A stretch of 64,000 nucleotides of DNA from Gnetum montanum (Eukaryota; Streptophyta; Gnetopsida; Gnetales; Gnetaceae), in contig MNCI01004990.1 in assembly GCA_015680685.1 (NCBI GenBank), positions 117,137-181,136 of the forward strand, given 5' to 3'. Within the stretch, counting starts at the first letter, position 1. Each line of letters begins with the position of its first letter. Shown piece by piece: positions 48,030-57,077 of this stretch. Below the pieces are notes generated by a model. The model had not been told where the DNA came from and did not search any database. It was given only the letters and a program-made list of their open reading frames with translations. The translations under genes were made by a program, and so were the position numbers.

Positions 48030-48847
48030 TCACGATGGCCCTGCTTCCGCAGCAAAGGGAAGCTTGGGGGGGCCGGTCCACAGGCGCTCCATAATCTCAT
48101 CCTCAGTCAGGTCAGGCCACACTCCATCTCCCAGAGCAGCTCCAGCCTTCACTTTCCCTTTCTCCACGCTAGTCCAACGAGGTGGGTCAGGGAAGAAGGT
48201 AGGGACGGTAGTTTTACCCCCAGGGAGAGTCACCTCCCTTTCTGGGGACGCACTTACCATCACCTGTTCTTGAAACTTCTTGAAGGCTTCAGATGCCCCA
48301 ATGACGTCGAGGAAGACTCGCAAGGATTGAGCTTCGACGGCAAAATCACGATAATGCTTACGATAAACGATGCTTTCTCGCTTATACAAATGCTTGTGGT
48401 CCTTTTCTTTCTGCCCCCATTCTTGCACACTTGCGCAGAAATCCCTCCAGTCTTGGCTTTTTTGAGCTAACAGCTCTATTTGCATCCGCCGCTCTACCAA
48501 CGCCTGACTGGTTTGCACGCTGTTCTTGATGGCAGTCCAATAACGGGAGTAATCGATAACAGCAGTACACCAGTCTTCGTCACCTATTTCCCGTGCCTGT
48601 AGGAACTCACATCGCGACCTTAGGTCTCCGACCTCCTTGGTCAGAGATTCATTCTTCTGCTCTAACCTTTGCACCCTTTTCCAGAGGCTTTCACTTACAC
48701 CCTTACGTTCCCATAAGGAGCGAGTCGAGTGTAACGCACATTTACGCATCTCTTCATAAATGTGGGGTGGCATGACCGCCCCATTTGATGGAGGCTCCAC
48801 TGTGTCCAGGTCAATGGGCTCCGTTGGGTCCCATCGAAGGCGAGCTC
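48030..48847 (-). other. Antisense gene exon 6 (coiled coil)
   Basis: The longest open stretch of the gene, 256 codons from 48800. 'LWKRVQRLEQKNESLTKEVG' and the following 'LRSRCEFLQ' form a heptad-like coiled coil. It ends with TCG TGA|GTAAGT. If the TGA derives from CGA, the donor A|GTAAGT continues in phase to exon 7. If not, this is the C-terminus. Confidence 0.65.
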
Positions 48848-49123
48848 CTAACAGTAAACATCATTAATGCATATGAAACAGAATCACTGTATAATAAAAT
48901 AAACTTATTATAGCCTCAACGTACCAGCTCCAGGATCGACGCGCTCAAGGCGCTCAATCATATCGTTGACAACACCTTCCATGAAGGTGAACTTGTCAGG
49001 AAAGTCTCTCCACGCTCTACTCACAGCGGCGGAAGTAGACGTATCCTCTCCTCCTGCAGCGTAGTCAAGTTAGAAATTCTAATTACTAACAGAACTTCTC
49101 AAAATTTCCAACACGCTCATTAC

Positions 49124-50168
49124 CTCTACCGGTAACAGTGCGGAGCCTGCCAATATCTTCTGCCTCCTCCCTCGCTTCACGCACAAGAGTCTATGCATCG
49201 CTGGTCCCAACAGTTGGGGCCGTTTCACGCACAAGAGTCTGTGTGTCGCTGGTCCCAACAGCTGGGGCCACTTCATGCACAAGAGCCTGTGCGTCTCTTG
49301 TCCCTACAGCCAGAGCCTCCTCATGCACAAGGGTCTGTGCATGGCCCACCCTAACAGCTGGGGCCTCTTTTTCTAAAACTGAGGCCCCTTCCCCACGACC
49401 TAGTATCACTGCCCCTGTTTCAGGGGTCAGCTGCTCCGTAACTTTCCCTGGACATATCACACAATACTCTTAATATATCATTAGCAAAACGTCGAAGGAA
49501 GGCTATGAAGAAGGCGTAATGCATGTTGAAACGAGACTCGAGCTTCTTACGAAGCCTGATCATCTCAGTGCGTAGTCCCTCAACAAAATAGCTTGCCCAA
49601 TTGAACTGGGTCCCTTCCTCCAGAACCTCTCTCATAATACGGGTCTGCTCTAAGGAAAAGAACCTCCCCTATGAGAGGGTTTTGGGGAAAGTCCAGGCCC
49701 GAAAAATGGGGTAAACTGTCTTGGCGACTTCCAGTTAGATCCGTTCACAAGGGATCCCTTTAGGCTCCCTCTTAACCCCTACCCACTCCTCTAGCCACTC
49801 CTGACAAGAGAGAGTCCTCTTCGCCTTCTCCTCTATGGGAAGGCTGTTAGAAGAGACCCCGGAAAGGTCTTCAAAGAGTTGAGCATCAATGTCAAAACTT
49901 ACACGTACGTTATGAACGCGCGTGCAAAAACGCTCTGCCTTTTCACTAAAGGAGTTGACCAGGGTTAGCATTTCACTGGCGGGGACATCAGGAGTCACGG
50001 CTAAAAATAAATGCATTAGCCTTGCTTCTCATATCTTGGTGACCACCACAATTGGGGCCGCCGCATGGCTGAGCCAGCGTTGTGCATCCTTGATGTCGCC
50101 GTAGCGAAAGAGAACGATATTCGCCTCGCGGCCGAAAATTGTAAGGGTAATCTCCCGAGATTCCCTAA
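49124..50168 (-). other. Antisense gene exon 4
   Basis: Begins after TTGTTCAG in phase with exon 3 ('ESREITLTIFGREANIVLF') and ends GGTAGAG|GTAATGAG. Three C-to-T type stops, a frameshift near 49460 and a TAG near 49194 break it. It contains 'GTQFNWASYFVEGLRTEMI', which recalls plant transposon-associated proteins but was not identified, then the 48-bp repeat at 49179-49370. Confidence 0.6.
49179..49370 (-). repeat. 48-bp (16-residue) tandem repeat, four units, in antisense exon 4
   Basis: Units of the form 'DAQTLVHEVAPAVGTS'. Units differ by a few substitutions and keep exact 48-base spacing, so the protein reading frame was maintained as they spread. Confidence 0.8.
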
Positions 50169-50266
50169 CTGAACAATGTGAGACATAGGTCAAACAAAAA
50201 CATTATTATGCGGGACTCACAATTCACAATTGCATTACACAACAATAGAATACGCAGCATTTTTAC

Positions 50267-50541
50267 CAAGACCAAATGGCAAAGGAAATGGAGGAAGTTT
50301 CCTCTGCACGTCCTCAACGGTAAGGGGTGCGTCCAAGGTCCAATCGTCATGTAGCCAACCGAGATTCTGGCAATTCTCGAAAGCGTCAGCATAGCGGGTA
50401 GGATACTCATGAATATCGAAGCTAATCTGCCCCATCACACCCGCGCGTATGTTGCTCGTTGAGGTAAACACCTTTATCGCCGTTTCAGTCCATGACAAAG
50501 TATCGCCATCCCCTACTAACCTATTTTCATGAATGAAAAAC
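50267..50541 (-). other. Antisense gene exon 3
   Basis: Begins after GGTACAG and ends GGTCTTG|GTAAAAA. It codes 'FFIHENRLVGDGDTLSWTET' and a downstream 'LPPFPLPFG'. The first part can be aligned with the end of the HAD domain after 'NPPGTAYY'. The rest is unrecognised. No internal stop. Confidence 0.6.
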
Positions 50542-50628
50542 CTGTACCATACCACATAGGTTTATCTCATGCTTTACAAACTCAGACAATAGACATATAA
50601 TGACTATATAGCCAACACAATCACTTAC

Positions 50629-51066
50629 CCGCCTAAGTAGTATGCTGTCCCTGGTGGGTTCTGGAAGTAAGTCGAGACATGGAAGGCCATGAACAAAGTG
50701 TTGTACGCATGGTAGCAACTAAACTGGGCCATTTCCCAGATCCAACTTAAGCACCGCAAACCTCGGGCGCTAAGTTCTCGGTCCTGGGGACGACCAGTAT
50801 CGATGGCCCCGTCTGTCAAGAAAGCCAAAATTCCTTGCGTGGAACCCACTAACAGGTGCTCCAAAATGGCACCAGTAATATCCCCTCACAAATTAGACCA
50901 TATGATGACGTTGTAGTTACGTAGCAGAAACTGCAAAAACTCTAGCGCACCCTTGCGAAACCATATGGCATTCCCATGCAACCGAGTCTGCGAGGGTGGG
51001 ACATTAGGCACAATTGGGTTTATGTAGCATAAAACCCCAACAATGTCTAAGACGATTAAGATAGGT
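50629..51066 (-). other. Antisense gene exon 2 (HAD-like domain)
   Basis: Begins after TGCTGAG and ends GGCGG|GTAAGTG, a near-perfect donor. HAD motif I is expected as D-x-D-G but reads L-D-I-V-G, so the second Asp is gone. The motif II region is 'VIIWSN' (usual WSS or WTS type). A TGA at 50888-50886 follows it. 'YNTLFMAF' stands where the family has N-T-(I/L)-(L/V)-(V/L)-D-D-S, so the acidic pair is also missing. Confidence 0.65.
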
Positions 51067-51342
51067 CTCAGCATAACATTGTACAGAAAACACAATAAAC
51101 AAATCAACGTTTAGATTCACGCTTGCACACAGAAAACCTACAAATTACATCTAGCTATTCATGCCGAAATCGCCCAAACCCTTGCAATAGCGCAAGGTTT
51201 TTCCCTGACGACGGCGATAGACGCAACCTCATTAAACCCTCGTCTTAACGTGAGATCCATAATCTAAAATCCTCATTTACATGAACGACGCCACAAGAAT
51301 AAACGCTGCTAAAACAACACAAGTACGCAAGGAATGGCCTAC

Positions 51343-51461
51343 CGGTTCAAAGGCGTAGCATCCCGCACTTCGACCACGGCTTGCGAAGTGCGTTGCAGAT
51401 TCTCTTGCACCTTGTCGACGTTCACCAATTTCGTGTTCTTTCTTTTTGCTTTAGGCGCCAT
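51343..51461 (-). other. Antisense gene exon 1
   Basis: 119 bases coding a basic N-terminus (K-A-K-R-K, possible nuclear signal). It ends AACCG|GTAGGCC. Without splicing a TAG follows immediately, so the donor is needed to continue the frame. Confidence 0.65.
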
Positions 51462-51610
51462 TATTGCAGCTTCAAAGCCTTCACAGCCTTGCACTTTCAC
51501 GTCTTTGCAAACTACATGATTTCAGCCTTTACTCCTCTTCCTCTCGCCCTGGACAGTCATGAATTTGAATTTGCGATAGCCAACAGCCCGTTCTTACTGG
51601 AAACTGCTTA

Positions 51611-51618
51611 CTTATATA
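51611..51618 (-). promoter_or_regulatory. TATA box of the antisense gene
   Basis: The minus strand reads TATATAAG at 51618-51611, 150 bases upstream of the ATG at 51461, a normal plant core-promoter distance. It suggests the gene was transcribed from its own promoter. Confidence 0.6.
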
Positions 51619-51944
51619 CCAAAATTTAATCGACTCGATACCCGATTTCAGCAAAACTTGCCCAAATATTGGTGTTAGTATGAGCTGGAACCCGGAGATT
51701 AAAATATTAATTGCGTCAGATATCGCACGCATTGCGGTCCGAAATGACCCTAAACTACTGTATCTTATCTCCTCATAATCAGGTCTCATTAATTACAGGC
51801 TGTTCGCAAAATTTAAAATTCAGTTAGCTTTACGCAACGACGTCACATCACTTCCTGTACACTAGATTAAATGTTATTCGTTAAACACTTATCTCACCAA
51901 ACTTAATATATTTCTAATCACTCTCGCATTTGACAATTTTGCAG

Positions 51945-53120
51945 GATAATCGACAGATGGACAAAATGTTATCTGCGCCGCTAGTTTTAACAAGCTTGCA
52001 TGGTAAAATCATTAGACTATTTGATCCCACATTAATAGAGACTAACTTAGCCCTTAACGACACAATCATAGCCACTTCGGAAACATCTCTAGACTAGCTA
52101 GAGCAATCGATGCGCATGCTAGATCTAGAAGCTGGAGATGTAACCGAAGACCCACTCAACGAGGTCTCTGTGGTTACGCATAGGGGTGAGACTAAGACTC
52201 TCAAAGTTAGTTCTTTATTAGACCAAAAGGCACATGACGACATCAAACAAGTCCTCCAGAGTAATATCACAGTGTTTGCATGGTCTTACGAGGATATGCC
52301 AGGATTAGATCCAAGATTAATTCAACACAACATAATCCTAGATCCCCATATCAAAGCCGTCAGGCAAAAAGCATGAAAGATCAAGCCGGAAGTCGCGCTA
52401 GTAGTATGTGATGAAATCACTAAGCTGTACTAGGCAAGTTTTATTCGCGCGGTTGACTACTCGGACTAGGTATCCAACATTGTAGTAGTTCCCAAAAAGA
52501 CTGGAGGAATCCACATTTGCATAGACTTCCAGGACTTGAACAAAGCTACAATCAAGGACAATTTCCCATTGCCGAGTATCGACCAATTGGTAGATACAAC
52601 CGCTGGACATGCACTTTTGTCCTTCATGGATGGCTTCTCAGGCTACAATCAAATACGCATTAACCCAGAGCACCAGCTTACAACGACATTTATGACATCC
52701 TAGGGGACCTTTTGCTATACCATGATGCCTTTTGGCTTAAAGAACGCCAGAGCAACATATCAGCGAGCTATGACATACATCTTTAGCGATTACCTCTTAG
52801 GGAGGCTGAATGATTATATTGACGATATAGCTGTTAAGTCTTTAAAGTCAGAAGATCATTCAAAGGATCTGGAGTTAGTCCTTGAAAGATGTTCTAAATA
52901 TGACCTCCAACTTAACCCAAAAAAATGTGTGTTCGGAGTCAAAATCGGACGCATGCTAGGTTTTGTGGTATCGGAAACTGGCATACGTGTAGACCCTGAC
53001 AAAGTCAAAGCCATTGTTGAATTGGCACCCTCTACAAGTCTTAAGCAATTACGCGGATTACAGGGGAGGTTATAGTTTATCAAGCAGTTCATCTCGAGAT
53101 TAACCGACAAGTTACACCCT
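51945..53120 (+). pseudogene. Reverse transcriptase of element J
   Basis: The frame opens at the predicted acceptor ('DNRQMDKMLSAPLVLTSLHG'). RT motifs are colinear: 'FAWSYEDMPGLDP', 'VPKKTGGIHICIDFQDLNKA', 'PLPSIDQLVDTTAGHALLSF', 'MDGFSGYNQI', 'TMMPFGLKNARATYQRAM' and the catalytic 'DYIDDIAVKS' (Y-I-D-D) near 52815. Stops at 52374 (TGA), 52430, 52467, 52701 and 53073 each fit C-to-T or G-to-A. The enzyme copies the RNA genome into cDNA. Confidence 0.9.
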
Positions 53121-53620
53121 ATGCAACATTTACTTAAAAAGGGGGTTAATTTTGAATGGATGGATGATTTTCAACGTGCATTCGACAGCTTGAAGCAAGA
53201 GCTTCAACGCTTGCCAACAGTTTTCCCGCCGCAAAGGGATCAACCATTCTACATCTACCTCGCTACTTCAGACGTAACCTTAGCAGCATTACTCTGTCAA
53301 AAGAGGGATGATGGGTCGGAAGTACCCATCTACTACTTGAGTCACGCTCTATGTGCGTATGAAACGAGGTACAACGAAGTAGAGCGTAATTACTTAGCGT
53401 TAGTATTTACGCTCAAGAAGTGCAGACATTCTCTTTTCCGTAGTCAAGTTAAAATCATCTGTAAAAATAACATCCTTAGGGCTATTACACATAACTTATA
53501 CGAAAGTAGCAGAATAGCTTGTTGGAAGGCTATCATAGCAGAATTCGATCTGCATTACATTGGTCAATCTTCTACGAAAGGCCAAGTGATAGCCGACCAA
53601 TTAGTAACATCTCCCATTGA
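53121..53620 (+). pseudogene. First RNase H domain of element J
   Basis: After the RT thumb, 'VNFEWMDDFQRAFDSLKQEL' leads into 'PFYIYLATSDVTLAALLCQK', 'PIYYLSHALCAYETRYNEVE' and 'RHSLFRSQVKIICKNNILRA'. This is the gypsy RNase H, with its first aspartate changed (Y-L-A-T-S-D) and the T-D-x motif changed to C-K-N, so it looks inactive as in other dual-RNase H Tat elements. Confidence 0.8.
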
Positions 53621-53689
53621 AAGTCAGGCGACCATAGAGCCTGAATTTCCAGACGAATATGTACATAGTATAAGCCCTGTCTTAACAGG

Positions 53690-54080
53690 CCCTAAGGCGA
53701 CGTTGTATTTCGACGGAGCTTCAACCGCTAAAGGTGGCAGTGCTGCCACCGTTATTACGCTATCACCTGAGGATGTGCGTCTTCACGCTTATCACTTGAC
53801 CTTCCCCTGTACGAACAATGTGGCAGAGTACGAGAGGCTCCTCAAGGGATTACTAACTGTCAGCGAACTCGGTGTTCGACACTTGGCAATTAGGGGTGAT
53901 TTGATGCTCGTCATCAATTAGGTCACAGGAGTCTACGCCTGCAAAGTTGTACATTTGAAACCCTACTGCGATATGGCTAAAGATCTTCTAAAGCAATTCG
54001 TGACCATCGATGCCCAACACGTGCCACGAAATGATAACACACTGGCTGATGCATTGGCTACGCTGGCCTTAAACGTGCCA
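53690..54080 (+). pseudogene. Second RNase H domain of element J
   Basis: 'ATLYFDGASTAKGGSAATVI', 'NNVAEYERLLKGLLTVSELG' and 'HLAIRGDLMLVIN' form a complete archaeal-type RNase H with D, E and D in place. After a TAG at 53919 the frame goes on with 'VPRNDNTLADALATLA', which carries the last catalytic Asp. This extra domain is diagnostic of the Tat/Ogre lineage. Confidence 0.88.
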
Positions 54081-54329
54081 TCACATCTATTGGACACCTG
54101 TCCTGCTTTAATAACAGACTGTACAGGTCCTATCGTTCAGGCAGCGCAAATATCCTCTCTTCTCGAGGAAAACACGCCAGAATGGTACGACAACATTAAA
54201 ACTTACCTCTTGCAGGGCGAGCTACCACGCGAACTGACACGCACGCAGAAGGATGCAATCTGCAAGCGCGCTAAGCAGTACGTCATCGTAGGAGACAGTA
54301 CTCTCTATAGACGCTCTTTTGATGGTGTG

Positions 54330-55424
54330 CTGCTTACTTGCGTTAACAAAGACCAAGCACACCGTATAGTTGGCGAAATTCATGAGGGATTATGCGGAGG
54401 ACACGTAGCACCACGAGCTATAGCCTCAAAAATCTGTCATCTAAGATACTACTGGCCACGCATGGAAAAAGATTGCCTGACAAAAGTTAAAACTTGCGAC
54501 ACGTGTTAGCGTCACGCAAATCTTATACACGTGTCACTTACAGAGTTACATACGACTCAGATAACATGGCCAATCCAACGATGGGGATTAGACATCATAG
54601 GTCCCATCACGCCAAAATCTTGCGCAGGTCATAGCTTCATAATTACCGCTACTGAGTATTTTACGAAGTGGGTGGAAGCTGTTCCTTTACGGAAGATCAC
54701 ATCTCAACAAATTTGCCATTTTATCCTAGACAACATCGTAACCAGATTTGGTCTCCCAATGACTATTGTGACCGACAATGGGCTGCAATTTAGTAGTACG
54801 GAAACCAAATCCTTCTGTGATAGTCTTGGCATTAAACAATCTTTTTCCTCGCCCTACTACCCGCAAGCAAATGGTCAAGCTGAAGCAACAAACAAAGTCA
54901 TCATCAATCTGCTCAAGAAAATTCTCGACAGCAATAAGAAACGGTGGCACGAAAAAATCCTCTATGTGCTATGGGCGTATCGTACTACATGTAGGATGGC
55001 TACAGATGGTACGCCTTATAGCCTAGTCTACGGATCTGAAGCAGTGCTACCCCTTGAGTTGCAAATTCCTTCTCTGAGAATGGTCCTCTCCACGATTATA
55101 AATGAGGCTCAACACACCGAGTCTCAGGTCATAGATTTGGACTCAGTAGAAGAGAAGCGAATACAGAAGCTTGATACAATTCAAAAGTATCAAGACAGGT
55201 AGAGGCAAAAGCATCGTCACAATCTTCAGCAGCGTCTGATCAAGAAGGGAGATTTAGTTCTCAAGGCCGTTCGCGAACCAGTAGGCAAATTCTCTGCAAA
55301 CTGGGAGGGCCCTTTCTTAGTGGCTGATGCGTATAGCAACGACGCATTCAGGTTGGTGGATGTCGACAGCAACAAGTTACCAAACCCTGTCAATCACATA
55401 TATCTGAAGCAGTACTACATATAG
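54330..55424 (+). pseudogene. Integrase of element J
   Basis: The zinc-binding region is 'HRIVGEIHEGLCGGH' to 'YYWPRMEKDCLTKVKTCDTC' (ending 54507), followed by a TAG in place of the usual Q. The core from 54531 has D21 in 'RWGLDIIGP', D82 in 'VTDNGLQF' and E118 in 'PQANGQAEATNK', a perfect D,D-35-E spacing. The C-terminal domain continues past a TAG at 55200 with 'KGDLVLKAVREPVGKFSANW', 'EGPFLV' and ends 'YLKQYYI' with TAG at 55422-55424. This part is close to intact. Confidence 0.9.
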
Positions 55425-55457
55425 TTGCATCTCTAGTGTGAATATCAGGTATGGCCA

Positions 55458-55950
55458 TAACCATCCGCTATGACGCTAAACTGGCAACAACCGTCCGCTA
55501 CGATGTAAAACTGGCATTCCCTGCACGCGTCCGCCACGATGCTAAACTGGCAAGCTATGACCGTCCGCTACGACGTAAAACTGGCAACATTGTATAGGTC
55601 TGCCAAGACGAAAAATTGGCATCTTTTGCACACGTCTGCCACGACGCTAAACTGGCACCGGCTGTCCGCCATGACATAAAAATGGCAAAGGTAAGCAATC
55701 GTCTGCTGAGACGTAAAACCAGCACAGATTTGTGCTTGGGTCATGACACGAAACTGACATCCATAGCACGGTCTGCTGAGACCATAAATCAGACACACCA
55801 CCATCCGCTACGACGTAAAACTAGCACTTCTCGGTCCGCCCAAACTTTAAACTAGGACCATGGTCTGCTGAGACTTAAAACCAGCAACGACAGTCTACCA
55901 GGACTTAAAACTGGGACTTACAGGCTGCCACCATGCAAATCAAGCGAGCG
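55458..55950 (+). repeat. Short-hairpin array B (about 14-15 units) after integrase of J
   Basis: Units of about 25-30 bases follow the pattern GTCCGCTACGACGTAAAACT then GGCA, separated by irregular 2-20-base spacers. Many can form small stems whose arms change together: TGCCA...TGGCA (around 55597 and 55648), TGCTG...CAGCA (around 55701 and 55866), GTCTG...CAGAC (around 55772). The array starts about 30 bases after the integrase stop. Confidence 0.8.
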
Positions 55951-57064
55951 TAGTCATCTCTGTATAGCTGCATGACAAACAGGGTGGGACGCTGAGCCAG
56001 CTCCAGCGTCACTACCCCACTGGCATCCTACTGATTCCTTGGATGTGCTGAGGGGCATACTACTGACCCCTCGGAGATGCCGTCACTGTGCCCACTACAG
56101 CAGTGGTACTTCTGAGGGTTTAGTTTCGCTGGCCAGAGCCTCGATGAAATCCTCGTCGACAACAACCTCAGGGATCTCTGTTGATCATCGCTATCAGACT
56201 CTGGCTTCGCAGATTCACCTAGCTGGTTATTTGCATAACCAGTTAGGTGCGCTGAGTCTGATGTCCTTTGGCGGTGATATGCTAGCCTGAGCGTCAAGAT
56301 TGGAGATTCTGGCCTCACGCTACGGTTCCTCCTTCATGGCTAGATCGCTTTATCTCGCCGCAAATGGTACTCGTTTCGACAACCTCGCTAGTTGTTCGCA
56401 CGAGCAATGGTGTCCTCTGTTTTCTTCTGTGGTTGCAAGCTACTTGCTTTGAGGATGTCGTTCAAAGGTGCGTTCATCTGAGCAGTGAAGTACAAACAGC
56501 GTTCTGAGATGGCTACTCAGGTTAGCTTGTCCACTTAGAAGTGCATCCCTCTTCCCCTTATAATCCTACCCTTAGCTCTTACTTCGCTTCATCCCTACCA
56601 TCTACTTCCTGTATGCAAAAGCTATATACGCAAGCACCCGTTTTCTGCACTTGCATTGCAATCAAGTCCATAAACTGGTGAAACGCATTTAAGTATCATA
56701 GCAGAGATATCGCAGAAGTAACGTGCTGTGCTCCTTTTACAAGCGTTCCTGCTATAGTCTGTAACAGAGAAATCTTAGACTGATGCGCTATGCTTGTCTG
56801 AAAGCATTCCTGTTGATATAAGTATGCATACGTTTCTGTATGTTCAATGAGCATATTCCATACTTCCGCCATCATGACTCATTTGAGTCTTCCCCGAACC
56901 TGTTTCCTACTATACCCTCCTATCTCCCATACCCCCATCCTTGCTCTTCAATGGTGACAAGGTGACACTTGAGTAACCATTGATGAACGTTGTTCGTACT
57001 TTTACCAATCCGGTGTTTCGTTTTCTTTGTCGACGTCTTTCGGGCAAGCCCTCTAACCGTCAAC
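55951..57064 (+). other. 3' noncoding region of element J
   Basis: No ORF of note. It contains a long hairpin (56193-56262) and a smaller inverted repeat GAGGGG...CCCCTC near 56050-56074, then plain sequence to the polypurine tract. Confidence 0.7.
56193..56262 (+). other. Long hairpin in the J 3' region
   Basis: CACCTAGCTGGTTAT (56216-56230) and ATAACCAGTTAGGTG (56235-56249) form 15 pairs with one G-U around TTGC. ATCAGACTC (56193-56201) and GAGTCTGAT (56254-56262) form a perfect 9-bp outer stem. Confidence 0.8.
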
Positions 57065-57075
57065 AAAGAGGGGCC
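57065..57075 (+). promoter_or_regulatory. Polypurine tract of element J
   Basis: AAAGAGGGGCC ends two bases before the 3' LTR start at 57078. It is the expected plus-strand primer site. Confidence 0.75.
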
Positions 57076-57077
57076 AT

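Larger units (their letters stand above)
47734..51461 (-). pseudogene. Antisense seven-exon gene inside the J intron (HAD-like domain, repeat, coiled coil)
   Basis: Exons on the minus strand: 51461-51343, 51066-50629, 50541-50267, 50168-49124, 49053-48925, 48847-48030, 47967-47734, about 3,058 coding bases. All six introns (276, 87, 98, 70, 77 and 62 bases) are GT-AG and keep phase. The start is ATG with 'MAPKAKRKNTKLVNVDKV', and a TATATAAG box lies 150 bases upstream. Exons 2-3 resemble the FCP1/SCP-like HAD phosphatase fold ('PILIVLDIVGVLCYI', 'FLQFLLRNYNVIIWSN', 'NPPGTAYY'). Exon 4 codes an unknown region and a 16-residue repeat, exon 6 a coiled coil, exon 7 an acidic tail. Breaks: TGA 50888, TGA 50031, TAA 49737, TAG 49671, a frameshift near 49460, TAG near 49194, TGA 48032 and TAA near 47918. 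Each stop fits C-to-T in CGA, CAA or CAG. The ancestral role is unknown. Confidence 0.75.
47144..51944 (+). other. Predicted sense intron of element J between PR and RT
   Basis: Donor AAT|GTAAAGG at 47143/47144 and acceptor TTTTGCAG|GAT at 51944/51945 join the protease and RT frames in phase 0. The pol frame is open from the acceptor except for one TAG near 52095. Sense-strand sequence between is stop-rich and noncoding. Ogre elements are known to splice an intron at this place. The span holds the antisense gene (51618-47734) and a short repeat array (47422-47575). Splicing is inferred only. Confidence 0.6.

Noticed and set aside
49138-49473. 111-residue plus-strand ORF with repeats (TRVYASLVPTVGAVS type)
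   Set aside because: Shadow of the 48-bp repeat of the antisense exon 4. The minus frame is supported by splice phase and neighbours.
49998-50031. A 34-base intron (AT...AG) in antisense exon 4 to bypass the TGA
   Set aside because: Too short for a plant intron. The frame continues directly through the TGA, so a point nonsense change is simpler.
55458-55950. CRISPR-like look of the repeat array
   Set aside because: Repeats are diverged and spacers are 2-20 bases of irregular length in a plant retroelement, with no cas genes.
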